The notes under the pieces are model-generated. The model was not told the origin of the DNA, did no database searches, and saw only the letters and a list, made by a program, of their open reading frames with translations. From NCBI GenBank assembly GCA_022432975.1, contig CM039504.1, positions 2,825,459 to 2,889,458 on the forward strand: a stretch of 64,000 nucleotides of DNA, given 5' to 3'. Position 1 is the stretch's first letter. Each line of letters starts with the position of its first letter. Source of the stretch: Begonia masoniana (Eukaryota; Streptophyta; Magnoliopsida; Cucurbitales; Begoniaceae). Made by a program: the position numbers and the translations under genes. Shown here one piece after another: positions 36,475 through 49,900 of this stretch.

Positions 36475-38845
36475 ATGGGTGCAAAGGCAAACAAACTAAT
36501 GAAGAAGAATTTGAGTAAGGTTACTTCGCAACTTTCAGTTTTGGAGGGTAAAAAGGAATCTGCCGATTTTTTGGTATGCTTGTCTTAGCTTTACTCTCAA
36601 TCAGCTATTCTAATTGCCTCATTCACCTGTGATATAATCTCAAATCTCTGTGTCTCTCATTCAGCCATTGGAAGGTGGTCCTGGGAGAAAACTTCCCGTT
36701 CAAAAGCCACTGGAAAATACTGCTACAGTTGTCTACGTTGGCAGGATACCACATGGTTTTTATGAAAAAGAAATGGAAGGTATAGTTTCATGTAATCTTA
36801 TTACCTAATATCTTCACAATTACCTTTTTTTATGTTTTTAGTTACAATAGTTAAGTTATAATTATAATTCAGTTGAAATCTAAACATATCTAAATACAAA
36901 ATTAGAGAATGATCTCAGTGTTTAGAACTTCACTTTCTCTCACATTAGACCATCTCTCTATTATTTTAATCATTTTTTACCTGTTAAATCGTTGTTATTT
37001 ATTCATCTCTTTATAAATTAATTATATGGCGCCTACCTGCTTTATGCCGACTAATTGTTTTTGCAGGTTTCTTTAGTCAATTTGGAGAGGTCAGAAGATT
37101 AAGGATAGCACGAAATAAAAAGGTCTGAACTATTATTGTCTGGTGAATCTGTTTTTTCTTTTTCTTCAATTGGTAGAGACATTTTTATATCCTAGAATTT
37201 TGCATGAAAAATGGTACTCATTTCGTTAATAGTTGTGCTTAAAATTTCTCCCTATTATTGATTATCTTTGTCTTTTCCCGTTCTTATTGATTCTCTATAC
37301 TTGTTTGCTTTGCTTTGCAGACTGGAAAATCAAAGCATTTCGGTTTCATTGAATTTGGATCTCCTGAGGTTTTTTTAGTGAAAACACTTTTTATTTTAAG
37401 ACTTGCGCCAAGTTGATGAAGTTTCCTCGTCAAATTTACTCGTTAACATTGGTTTTTGTTAGTGCAGGTGGCAAAAATTGTAGCTGACTCTATGCATAAT
37501 TATTTGCTCTACGAACACATTTTGAAAATCCATTTAATTCCCCCAGAGCACGTTCATCCAAAATTGTAAGCAGGAAATTATTTTCTGAAGAATTTTACTT
37601 TTATGGCCCGGCCTTGTTAGATTTCATACAACTTAATTCATTTGTTCTAACTCGTCAAATTGTGGTTTAGCATTCCAACATTAGATTCATCAATTTTATA
37701 AGTTAAAATTTCAAGTTTTGTATTTATAATCTGTGCACGGTATTGTTCACTTTGTCAAAGGGCTTTTTCAACTGTAATGATGCAAGAGTTTTACCTGAAT
37801 CCCAAATTCCTAAAATTGTTTAATGCTTACGTAGTCAACTATTGGTTTTGTGTTTGGTTGCTATTGGACAAAGTGAATTATGCTATTGACAAGGAATATA
37901 ACTTATACATTATTTTAAGTTTCTCACTTCTCTCTCGTGTTTTGTTCTGTATCAGGTGGAAAGGATTCAATTATCGATTTAAACCATTGAATTGGGTCCA
38001 AATTGAGCGAAAAAATCATAACAAGGTATCTAACTAGAATAAAAAGCTTTACGCTTGGATAACCGAAATTGTACTTATTCAAAATTTTCAAATCTTCTGT
38101 CATGATTCAGGACAGAACTCTGGAAGAGCACAAGAAGTTGCTGGAGAGGATTGTGAAGCGAGATCAAATTAAACGGAAGAGGATAAAGGCTGCTGATATT
38201 GACTATGAGTGCCCAGAAATTGTAAGAAATACCTTTTTCCATAATTTTTATTTTATTATACTCGGTAATAATGCTCTTATGGTTTGCATAAATAGTTCCT
38301 TTTTCTGTATTCCTTGATATATTTATATCCTCAAGTCCATTGGATTATCAAAATGCAATTTAGTTGGAAATTTTTCATATTACGAAGCGAACCTTTTACA
38401 AACACCTAGGGATGCATGCTTATACTAATACTTGAAAAAAAGCTCTGACAGTTCACCGAGATAATAAACTGTATAATTTTCGCGCGTGTTGTGTAAAAGA
38501 GGCTTAATGAGCCACAAATTTAGTGGGGGTTGGCGACATTGTGCTGTACAATACAGCAACAAGTGGTTTGATTCCTAGTTTATTGTTACCTTAGAAACCA
38601 ATAATGAGGTGTTGCACAGAGTCAGATATTAGTTAATATTCGATGTGTTGTTATAATTATTTTGTTGTGGTTCCTTTATTTCCCTTTTCTTGCATCCCTT
38701 TTAAACTTGAGAAAACTACTCAGCCATTTATTTATTTGTGGAAGTGATTGGAATTTAAGTTTGTCTTGAAGTAAGTGCTCATGAGATTTTGCAGGTGGGA
38801 AGCGCCCAGCCAGCTCCAAAGAAGATCAAATTTGACGAAGATTGA
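36475..38845 (+). CDS. Small RRM RNA-binding protein, NIFK-like
   Basis: Predicted nucleolar RNA-binding protein of the MKI67-FHA-interacting (NIFK/Nop15) type, linked in yeast and animals to large ribosomal subunit assembly. Eight coding exons: 36475-36573, 36665-36779, 37067-37122, 37321-37368, 37468-37565, 37956-38025, 38111-38221, 38795-38845, totalling 648 nt, 215 residues. One RRM spans about residues 54-130, with RNP2 VVYVGRIP and RNP1 KHFGFIEF. The C-terminal part is strongly basic ([19 protein letters not shown]) and ends in an acidic FDED after PAPKKIK, like a nuclear localisation tail. The ATG follows a 5'-leader splice acceptor by four bases. All introns are GT-AG. From memory the Arabidopsis counterpart is At5g04600, a near neighbour of DEMETER, as here. 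Confidence 0.92.
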
Positions 38846-39307
38846 GTATTCCACATTTGTGGCCTTTCCATGATTAAACGTAGCCATGAAGACCTATAGC
38901 CCCTTGTATCAAAATCTTGTCAGAGCCCCATTGTGACTTTTTTCCCCCCAACTGTATTTGAACTATACTATTTTACTCGGTTTAGAAGCATGTGCGAAAG
39001 AGATGCCAAGTGTACCAGTTTTAATTGATTTTATGATTACATTTATATAAAATAAATAAATTACATGAAAGAGCAAGACAAAGGGTACAACTTTTGAAGT
39101 GATTATATGATGAATTATTGTTAATCAGAGTCGCACTCGGTCTTTAATTTATTGGATGAAATACTTACATCAAGTTGCAAAAAAATAATAAAACAATTTG
39201 GAAGAAAAGTAAATATTCTAAAAAAAAAAAAATCAAAGCAGTCAAAAATTGAATGAATCTCTTTATGATATGCACCAAAGTTTGAACATTGAAGAAAAAA
39301 TGTGAAA

Positions 39308-39859
39308 TTACTTCTTCCCACCGCCGGTGGTCTTCTTCCCACCGTCGCCCCCACTTTTTTCATCATCTAAACCGATTTCCACCGTCTTTACTTTGAATCT
39401 CTCCAACTTCAACTGTTCGCCGCCGCCGATGTCTCTCGACAACTCTCGTGGGGATCCAATGCTTGAACTCTTTCTCATCATCCCACCACCTTTCAATTTT
39501 CCATTTGCTTTTCCCTTTTCTGACTTTTGGATTTTCCAGATGTTGTCTAACTTGTGGTTGGTAGAATTCTTTACCTTGAACTTCTTGATTGTCTCCACAT
39601 GTTCCTCGGGCATCTTGGGAAAGATTTTTGAGAACAATTCGCGATTTTGCCCGAGCAGCTCGTCGAAGAATTCCAGCAACTCTATTAGTCGTGGATCGAC
39701 TGGCTTTCCATCCTCCGATTGATCTTTCTCATCTTTCTGATTGCATTTGCTTTTTGCCTCGTCCATCTCGAACTCCCGCTCCAAACGCGAAGTCGCAGGA
39801 TTTGGAGATGCATCTAAAGAAGAAATCTCTCTTCTCTGCTTGTTTTGGTGGTTTCCCAT
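39308..39859 (-). CDS. Hypothetical single-exon, lysine-rich protein
   Basis: I do not recognise this gene. The frame encodes 183 residues without introns. It is hydrophilic and highly charged, with a predicted helical middle (DPRLIELLEFFDELLGQN, then LFSKIFPKMPEEHVETIKKF), and a Gly/Lys-rich low-complexity tail (GGDGGKKTTGGGKK). No signal peptide or membrane segment. Support for a real gene comes from a TATA box on the same strand 104-111 bp upstream of the ATG and a length unusual for chance in such AT-rich DNA. Function unknown; a rapidly evolving or lineage-specific protein is possible. Confidence 0.5.
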   Translation of the reverse strand: MGNHQNKQRREISSLDASPNPATSRLEREFEMDEAKSKCNQKDEKDQSEDGKPVDPRLIELLEFFDELLGQNRELFSKIFPKMPEEHVETIKKFKVKNSTNHKLDNIWKIQKSEKGKANGKLKGGGMMRKSSSIGSPRELSRDIGGGEQLKLERFKVKTVEIGLDDEKSGGDGGKKTTGGGKK

Positions 39860-39962
39860 CCCAGAAAATGCTCAAAAGAAAACTCTAAGAGTATTGGAAA
39901 AAAAAAAAAACTCAAGGATTGAAGATTGTAGAAATTAGGTTGGGTCTGTGCCTGTGGACTTG

Positions 39963-39970
39963 TATTTATA
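39963..39970 (-). promoter_or_regulatory. Candidate TATA box for the lysine-rich ORF
   Basis: On the minus strand the word is CTATAAATACA, a strong plant TATA box, about 104 bp upstream of the ATG at 39859. Confidence 0.5.
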
Positions 39971-39979
39971 GTTGTTAGA

Positions 39980-40946
39980 AATTGGACAACCATGTTTATT
40001 GAGTAATCCACTGAAACATCCATGGTATCTTCAGACAATAACTTGGTCAATTAAATTTAGACAACTCGGCATAATAAAGAAACAGCCTGTAATGGTAGTA
40101 GAGTCGTGACAAACAAATCATTGAACAACCCTCGAAATTAAAAAGCTTATAATATTGCTGTTTTGTTTCATAGAATGCTCACAGGCAGTCATTGTAAAAA
40201 CACCCTTTTGTTCTAGCGGAAGTGGGTCAAAGTCTTCATTATTGAGCAATAATTCAACATTCTCAAAATACAAAATTATAATCAATTTAGCAAATTAATT
40301 TGTTTTATTTTATGTTATACTAATGTTAATGATTGTACAGCAATAATGTACAATAACGTATACTTGCATTTTTAAATTAATTCGGTGTTTTTATACTTAT
40401 TTAATTCATATGACTTTATTTTAATTTATATGATTTAAATATTGTATAATAAATAATAATTAATAAATTTTTGAAAGAACACCAAAATGATATTGGCCAA
40501 ATCATACAATAAAAATACTTTAGATTGGCGTAAGAGATTAGATCTGTTTATGGCTTTCTTAACGCATCTAAATTAATCTTTTAAAAATGAAGACGTGTTA
40601 ATAATAAAATAATCTGAATAATTAGGCGTATTTTCACGGCTCGATCCAGGCAAGTCAGCCTTCGCCGGGCCGGGTTTATTTTGGCTAGCAGGGCCCGGAA
40701 ACCCTTCCGTTAAAATTAGTTGGCATCACCTATCACCCACCGGTAAATTTTGGTTTTACTTTGTTTTGTAGAATTTGGAGAGAGATTGAATTCGAGCAGG
40801 GAGATCGATCGGAATTTGGAGTTGGATTTCAATCTCTCCTGCGAAGTCATTTCTCTCCGATTTGTTTACTTGATCAGCTTCATATAATTGAAACAAAGAG
40901 ACTATCTATGGAAATTGGGGAATCGGTGGCTTAGATTACTAAGAAA
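39980..40946. other. Intergenic DNA and kelch gene promoter
   Basis: AT-rich spacer to about 40.6 kb with no gene seen. A GC-richer stretch follows (40.63-40.73 kb), then a purine-rich leader up to the kelch ATG at 40947. Confidence 0.5.
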
Positions 40947-43900
40947 ATGCATTTCTGGGTTCGAGCTTCTCCCTCTGATTTTAGCGGAACTCTTCCACAG
41001 CCGCGCAGGCAAATAACTTTCTCTCTTCCTCATGCGTTTCTCTTTTGATCTTTTTCTTCGTTTTTTTTGGGTTAAATTTCACTATTTGGAGTTTCAGTGG
41101 GCACTCTGCGGTTTCTATTGGCAAATCGAAGGTCGTCTTTTTTGGTGGCCTTGTCGACAAAACATTTCTTAGTGATATAGCTGTCTACGATACTGGTAAT
41201 CTTTGTTTCTGAGTTGCTAGCTTTGATGTTGATTTTCCCGGGCTTTAGTTAAACTATATATTTCTGCTTCGCTTTCATCCGGGATTTCGTTCATGTACTT
41301 CTAATCATCTCTTCTTTTACTGTTCATATCGTTGATTCATTCTGATTTTTTGTACTTGATATGATTTGCGCGAGCAGTGGTCAAAGTTGACATTAATTGA
41401 GGGGAACCACTAACGATGTTTTTGTTTATCGAGATGCAAATTTTGTGATTTTAGTCGAATATGGATTAAGTTAGCATTGAAGTATCGTATAAAGTGGCCT
41501 TCTTTTTCTGATTTTATCATTTCTTTTTTGAGTTCAGCCTTGAATGATTTCAGTATCGAAATTCAGGCAAGAAGAATCAAATTTTGATTGCCATTGGCTT
41601 TTATGGGTTAAGTTAGTAAACAAGATCTTATTGGTTACTTTTAGAATTGAATGTTGATTGCCATCGGGTTTTATGGGTTTAGGTAGTAGACAAGATCTTA
41701 TTGGTTAGTTTTAGAATAGACTTTCCTAGATGGTTTTTATACAACCACCTAGCTGCATGATACTATGGGTTTCATTGAAATCCATGTCTATACTTCCCTT
41801 GTTTATTGTCCTTTATCCATTAAATCTGGAATTAGATGGCGAATAAAAAAATCTAGAGTTGTCAATAATCATTTTATAGTTAGGTGCATGTTAGTGATTT
41901 TATGATGCAACCGTCATGCAAAGGAAGAATTTGTTTGGTGAATTTTACAGTAGAAGGTAAAATATTGTTACTGGTGTTCAGTGGTGGGAGAAGTTAGTTT
42001 ATTAGAGGAAGTTAGTGAATAGTTATAAGGGAGGAAATTGTGTAAGGGGAGGTATTTAACTGTTATGTTGAAACTGTTTCTGTATAATTTTAGTCTTGTG
42101 GACAGGTTCTTACAAGTCTGTGGCTGTTACTGGACTTGTGCTTACTTCTATGTTCAGTTGGAATCTAGTGTGTTGGTTGTACTTGATGTTTGCATGAAAA
42201 TCATTAAGTGAGGAGTTCGAGGAACAAAAAATATTTTTAGTACAACATTTTCTTAGTGTTGCATAGGGTTGTGTGATGCTACCATGAAGTTTTCAGTGAG
42301 ATTCACAGCAGTTATCTTTATAGTAATAATCATGCTAGCACACGTTTTGACTAAAGACGAAGACTAGTGACGAAGGAGTACATATTAAGACTTGAGTTTG
42401 ATGGTATCAGAATATGAAGATAGTACAATTTATATAATTCTGCATCTTTATTACTATTAATTTAGAAATATGTAATTGTGACACTAAAACAAGGTCTTAA
42501 TAGAGATTATTTGAAGACATCCCTTGAATTAGACTTCAAAGTGATATATAAGTTGTTAGTGTAGGATCGAATAAACCCAGGGGTGGAGGGTGAATTAAGT
42601 TATTAAATTTTTTCGTGATTAATAACTAGATTAGATTGCTACTACAAAATATTTGTATTTCTCTTTAAATTGATATTTCTAAAGCTAATATCAAGATCAA
42701 ACCGCAATAATAAAAGAGAAAGGAAAAAAAGTACAAATTAATTTTTTAATGCAGTTTAGCCAACTTATTAACGCTCGCTCTTCGAGGCTCCTCCTTGAAA
42801 ATTTCTTTCTAACTAAAGCCCCCAGTTTGAAATCGATTGATCTTCCAGGCTTAAGTCAAAGCCTTTATAGTGACTCTTCACAGGAATCACCCTTTACATG
42901 TTCACAGTTTTACATGAATGAATGTTTGATGGGTACCAAACAATTTCACACTCTTCAATAATCAAAATCTCAAGTTAAGCTTGGAAGAGTGTGACACAAG
43001 CTGAAAGAACAGTAATCTCAAATGAAAATGACATCTCTTCGTTATGAATTTTTGGTTCGTTGTACTGCACAATGAACCTTGCCTCTACATATAGATTCCT
43101 TCAGAAAAACGGGGTATCCATTGACCACCCAATGCTTTCGGTTGAGTGGTGCATGACTTTTGTGGATTTTTTAAATATGTTGAATATCTCAGTATACCTC
43201 TTGGTAGATCGCACCGGTCGACCCCTTAAGAGACTGATCGACCCTTTGAGCTCTTAGCTTTTTGAAATAATTCTCCAAGTTGCCTTGAAGACCGCATGGG
43301 TTCAGCTCTATAACTTGTTTGGTAGACCGCGCCCGTCGATCCTTTAAGAGACTCATTGACCCTTTTAGCTCTTGGGTTTTTTAGACAAATCTTCCAGTTT
43401 GGCTTGAAGACTACATGGGTCAACCCTTCATTGGACCAGTCGACCCTTTGAGATTTTGGGAATTCTTTTTAACATTAAACCGGTTGACTCCTTGACATTC
43501 CGATCAACCTCATAAGCTATCGGGTTTTTTAGCACTTTCTTCACAAATTTTGACATGCATATCTTCTTTAATTTTCATCAAGCAAGTCCTATGAACTTTG
43601 ACATTAAAAGAGAGGACTTAAACATATACGGTATCATAACCAAATGCCCATCTTCAAAGGTATTTTAAATTAGGTATATTCGAAATTAATATTCACATTA
43701 TTAAGCGATTAACAACTACAATTAGTTAATCAATTTTGCATGCTAATCATTAAAACATATAAATTTAATTCTTTAGGAGATAACAGTTAGACACTCTATT
43801 TTTATTTGAGCTGCATGCATAGGTGTGCTTACTCACCCGCACACACAATAGAAGTTTATAAGTTTTGAGAAGGTTATTAGTATGTTAATTTGATTGTTTC

Positions 43901-46900
43901 AGAAAACAAATTATGGTATCGGCCAGAATGCACCGGCAGTGGCTCTAATGAACAAGTGGGTCCTAATGCTCGGGCATTTCACATTGCCGTTGCAATTGAT
44001 TGCCATATGTTCATTTTTGGTGGGCGCTATGGTAGTCAAAGGTATGTTCATGATCAATATTCAATTAAATGAACTTCATATTCTATCCTTTATTCATTCC
44101 ATATAATTCTTTTGATGATGGTTGGATGTCTAGGTTAGGAGACTTCTGGGTCCTAGACACGGGTGAGGATATATCAATATGGTGCTTTAAACAGGAAAAC
44201 TATTATAAAATTGTGCATTTTGTATTTTTGATTATCTTGTTTTTGTGCTTCTTTGTCTCTTTTACAGTCCTTTAAGGCACTAATTGGAACCTTTATGTCT
44301 TAAAGATATATGGCAATGGTCAGAGCTGACCAGTTTTGGTGACTTACCTTCACCACGAGACTTTGCCGCAGCTTCATCTATTGGAAACCGGAAAATTGTC
44401 ATGTGAGTTTTGGTCAAATGTAATCTTTATCACCTGTTTCTGAATCTTTCTACAGGTTAACTTATTGTTCGATGCTATTGTGCATAGGTATGGTGGTTGG
44501 GATGGTAAAAAGTGGATGTCAGATGTCTATGTCCTGGACACAAGTAACTTTGCGGTCTTCTTCTTTTATAATATATTAATGAGGTCCTTATTTCATATAA
44601 TTTTTTTTTACCATTACTTCATCATGGGATCTCGTTTTTTGAACAGTATCACTTGAATGGACAGAACTAGCAGTTTCTGGTTCCTTGCCTCCTCCAAGAT
44701 GTGGCCATACAGCTACCATGGTTGAGAAACGGATGCTTATCTATGGTGGCAGAGGTGAAATTGGAAAGTTTCCTTTTTCATGAAATGACGTGACAAATTC
44801 TGTTGGCATTTTAAGCATTTCGATTACAGAGACCTTTTTCTTCTTTATGAGCTTACTTTCACACATTGATTCTATTCCTAAATAAAACTAGTGATGTCGT
44901 GAATTGGCTTTCATCTGACATGATTAGCTTTTTGACTTGGTAGGAGGTGGCGGGCCTATCATGTCTGATTTATGGGCCTTGAAGGGACTTATTGAAGTAA
45001 GTCAGTGGGTCAATGGATGCAATTTACTATTTCTGACTATACTTCTTTCCTCTTTGATGAAATGTAATAGGTCTATTTGCTCTCTGTAACACTTTTTTGA
45101 TAATACTTCTTCTTTCTACTGGTAAATGTGAACTTTTCCATGTCATGGATAACTTATTTTGCAGAATATTTATGGCATCTCTTGTCTGAATCTATCAATA
45201 ATTATACTCGTAGTTAAAATAATTATAGTAGACATGTTTAAAGATTTCCGACATGGTATATTTATCTTCTCATAATTGGTGGTAATCATTTAAGTAAATC
45301 TATTTCAGAACTACATAAAAAATATTGTTCATTGTGTCTACTTTGCTTTTGTTTCAGTGGGTAACCCATTTTTCCATACTGAAAGGTGTGGGTCTATTCT
45401 TATATTTAACTTGTTTTATTTTCCTGTGGGGTCTGCTTTATAATTAATGAATCTCTTTTGTTAGCTGTTTGATAGAATAGCTTGTTTTTTTATTTACGAG
45501 GCTATCTATTGCAAGTTTGTAAACTAACTTGATTTTGCCACTGTGGGCTCGAAGGAAGAGAATGAAACCCCAGGATGGACGCAGTTGAAGCTTCCAGGTC
45601 AAGCTCCGTCGCCTCGTTGTGGACACACAGTTACATCTGGAGGACATTATGTAATGGCATCTCTAGAACTCTTTCTGTTCTACGCAATAATTTTTGTTCT
45701 TTAATCTGTTCATTTGTCCTTGTTGTTTCTTTTCCCTATGAAAAGGAAAAATGATAATCTTGGCCATTTGTTTCCAAACTTCCTATTATGAATGATGATG
45801 ATGGTATATTCATAATAATGAATACAGAAAAACAAAAACAAAAACAGTTGCACCATTCTTAATTACAAGTCTAAAAAAGACATGATAATATTTTTTTTCT
45901 TTCTAATAAATCTTTTTCTGGTTCGTTGTACTGCACAATGAACCCTTGCTCTACATATAGATTCCTTCAGAAAAACGGGTATCCATTGACCACCCAATGC
46001 TTTCGGTTGAGTGGTGCATGACTTTTGTGGATTTTTTTAAATATGTGAATATCTCAATATACCTCTTGGTAGATCGCACCGGTCGACCCCTTAAGAGACT
46101 GATCGACCCTTTGAGCTCTTAGCTTTTTGAAATAATTCTCCAAGTGCCTTGAAGACCGCATGGGTTCAGCTCTATAACTTGTTTGGTAGACCGCGCCCGT
46201 CGATCCTTTAAGAGACTCATTGACCCTTTTAGCTCTTGGGTTTTTTAGACAAATCTTCCAGTTTGGCTTGAAGACTACATGGGTCAACCCTTCATTGGAC
46301 CAGTCGACCCTTTTAGATTTTGGGAATTCTTTTTAACATTAAACCGGTTAACTCCTTGACATTCCGATCAACCTCATAAGCTATCGGGTTTTTTAGCACT
46401 TTCTTCACAAATTTTGACATGCATATCTTCTTTAATTTTCATCAAGCAAGTCCTATGAACTTTGACATTAAAAGAGAGGACTTAAACATATACGTTATCA
46501 CAACCAAGTGCCCATCTTCAAAGGTATTTTAAATTAGGTATATTCGAAATTTATATTCACATTATTAAGCGATGAACAACTATAATTAGTTAATCAATTT
46601 TGCTTGCTAATCATTAAAACAAATAAATTTAATTATTTAGGAGCTAACAGTTAGACACTCCATTTTTATTTGAGCTGCATGCATAGGTGTGCTCACTCAC
46701 CTTCACACACAATAGAAGTTTATAAGTTTTGAGAAGGTTATTAATATGTTAATTTGATTGTTTCAGAAAACAAATTATGGTATAGGCCAGAATGCACCGG
46801 CAGTGGCTCTAATGAACAAGTGGGTCCTAATGCTCGGGCATTTCACATTGCCGTTGCAATTGATTGCCATATGTTCATTTTTGGTGGGCGCTATGGTAGT

Positions 46901-49900
46901 CAAAGGTATGTTCATGACCAATATTCAATTAAATGAACTTCATATTCTATCCTTTATTCATTCCATATAATTCTCTTGATGATGGTTGGATGTCTAGGTT
47001 AGGAGACTTCTGGGTCCTAGACACGGGTGAGGATATATCAATATGGTGCTTTAAACAGGCAAACTATTATAAAATTGTGCATTTTGTATTTTTGATTATC
47101 TTGTTTTTGTGCTTCTTTGTCTCTTTTACAGTCCTTTAAGGCACTAATTGGAACCTTTATGTCTTAAAGATATATGGCAATGGTCAGAGCTGACCAGTTT
47201 TGGTGACTTACCTTCACCACGAGACTTTGCCGCAGCTTCATCTATTGGAAACCGGAAAATTGTCATGTGAGTTTTGGTCAAATGTAATCTTTATCACCTG
47301 TTTCTGAATCTTTCTACAGGTTAACTTATTGTTCGATGCTATTGTGCATAGGTATGGTGGTTGGGATGGTAAAAAGTGGATGTCAGATGTCTATGTCCTG
47401 GACACAAGTAACTTTGCGGTCTTCTTCTTTTATAATATATTAATGAGGTCTTTATTTCATATAATTTTTTTTTTACCATTACTTCATCATGGGATCTCGT
47501 TTTTTGAACAGTATCACTTGAATGGACAGAACTAGCAGTTTCTGGTTCCTTGCCTCCTCCAAGATGTGGCCATACAGCTACCATGGTTGAGAAACGGATG
47601 CTTATCTATGGTGGCAGAGGTGGAATTGGAAAGTTTCCTTTTTCATGAAATGACGTGACAAATTCTGTTGGCATTTTAAGCATTTCCATTGCAGAGACCT
47701 TTTTCTTCTTTATGAGCTTACTTTCACACATTGATTCTATTCTGAAATAAAACTAGTAATTTCGTGAATTGGCTTTCATCTGACATGATTAGCTTTTTGA
47801 CTTGGTAGGAGGTGGCGGGCCTATCATGTCTGATTTATGGGCCTTGAAGGGACTTATTGAAGTAAGTCGGTGGGTTAATGGATGCAATTTAATATTTCTG
47901 ACTATACTTCTTTCCTCTTTGATGAAATGTAATAGGTCTATTTGCTCTCTGTAACACTTTTTTGATAATACTTCTTCTTTCTACTGGTAAATGTGAACTT
48001 TTCCATGTCATGGATAACTTATGTTGCAGAATATTTATGGCATCTCTTGTCTGAATCTATCAATAATTATGCTCGTAGTTAAAATAATTATAGTAGACAT
48101 GTTTAAAGATTTCCGACATGGTATATTTATCTTCTCATAATTGGTGGTAATCATTTAAGTAAATCTATTTCAGAACTACATAAAAAATATTGTTCATTGT
48201 GTCTACTTTGCTTTTGTTTCAGTGGGTAACCCATTTTTCCATACTGAAAGGTGTGGGTCTATTCTTATATTTAACTTGTTTTATTTTTCCTGTGGGGTCT
48301 GCTTTATAATTAATGAATCTCTTTTGTTAGCTGTTTGATAAAATAGCTTGTTTTTTTATTTACGAGGCTATCTATTGCAAGTTTGTAAACTAACTTGATT
48401 TTGCCACTGTGGGCTGGAAGGAAGAGAATGAAACCCCAGGATGGACGCAGTTGAAGCTTCCAGGTCAAGCTCCGTCGCCTCGTTGTGGACACACAGTTAC
48501 ATCTGGAGGACATTATGTAATGGCATCTCTAGAACTCTTTCTGTTCTACGCAATAATTTTTGTTCTTTAATCTGTTCATTTGTCCTTGTTGTTTCTTTTC
48601 CCTATGAAAAAGAATAATGATAATCTTGGCCATTTGTTTCCAAACTTCCTATTATGAATGGTTGATGATGGTATATTCATAATAATGCATACAGAAAAAC
48701 AAAAACAAAAACAGTTGCACCATTCTTAATTGCAAGTCTAAAAAAGACGTGATAATATTTTTTTTCTTTTCTAATAAATCTTTTTCTCCTATATTTAGCT
48801 ATTGCTATTTGGAGGGCATGGTACTGGTGGTTGGCTTAGTCGCTATGACATTTATTACAATGATTGCATTGTCTTGGACAGATGTAAGTCTTTTTCAGTT
48901 TCTTATCTCTTGTTTTACAGTTATTATAATAGATCCAATGTCCATCCCGTTGAGTAGTGAATGAGGAGGATAGTTTCGGAAATAAAGATGGTGAGCTGAC
49001 AAGTTTGTTAATAGTGGTGTTATGTGTGAAGGGAAAGAAAGGCATTACAAAAAAATGGGAAGAAGGATTAGAGAGAGCAGCTTATGAATATTGATGAACT
49101 GTTATCCTAGTTTTTAGGGTTTTGCCGAGTGAGTCGCTCGTGGTTGTTCCTGGCCAGTGTTTTGCTGGACCTGTGGCATTCTATTTTTTGTTTTTGTGTG
49201 TCGTTTTTGTCGGTTTATTTCAATGAGGTTGTTCCATGTTCATCGCATCACTATGCTCGGTCGCATCAACAACTACTAGAATACCTCACCTTTTCTTTCT
49301 TTTGCTTTTATATCAAACTTTATGGTTCACAATGTACTAAGTGAATGTATCTGTGCATGGAAATTACTATTTTAGATGGATCAATTGATAGTTAGAATGA
49401 AATTTGAAAAACTTGCATTTAATCTGTCTATTACGTGGGTGCGTTCTGTTGAGAATGAAATAAGAAGGGAAGATTGTTAAAAAGGATGAGATAACATAGT
49501 TGGTAGTAATTTTAGTGGGAGGTTACTTGTTGGTAGTAATTTTAGTGGGAGGTTACTTATTGTAGTTGACACAGTTAGTTATATTTAGTGGGAGGTTATT
49601 TATTGTAGTGGGGAGGTTATGAACTATATATGAGGCATGTAGTAGGGCAAAAGATTATTGATTATGAAATATTAAATGTTGTTTAGTTTTCTTGACGGAT
49701 ATTAGATTTAGGGTTCTGAATCTATGCTTTTGGATTCGAGATTAGTTTTTGGGTAATTCTGAGTCTTAGGGGTTCGCTATTCATCACGTTTCTATTGCGA
49801 GGTAAACTTGTTTTCTCTCTCCCATGATCTCTTTCATTGCCTTTCAATTTTGTCTATTCATGTGATGCTAATTTATACTAATATATAGAGTGAAATGCAA

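Noticed and set aside
39327..39722. 131-codon + strand frame opposite the Lys-rich ORF
   Set aside because: Shadow of the minus-strand frame; Pro/Ser/Phe-rich composition mirrors Gly/Lys-rich codons, and the TATA box supports the minus strand.
43894..44106. 70-codon frame in the kelch cassette (also at 46758-46970)
   Set aside because: It is the shifted frame of kelch exon 3; the in-frame reading gives clear kelch motifs. It only matters as the frame entered by faulty 9a-3b splicing.
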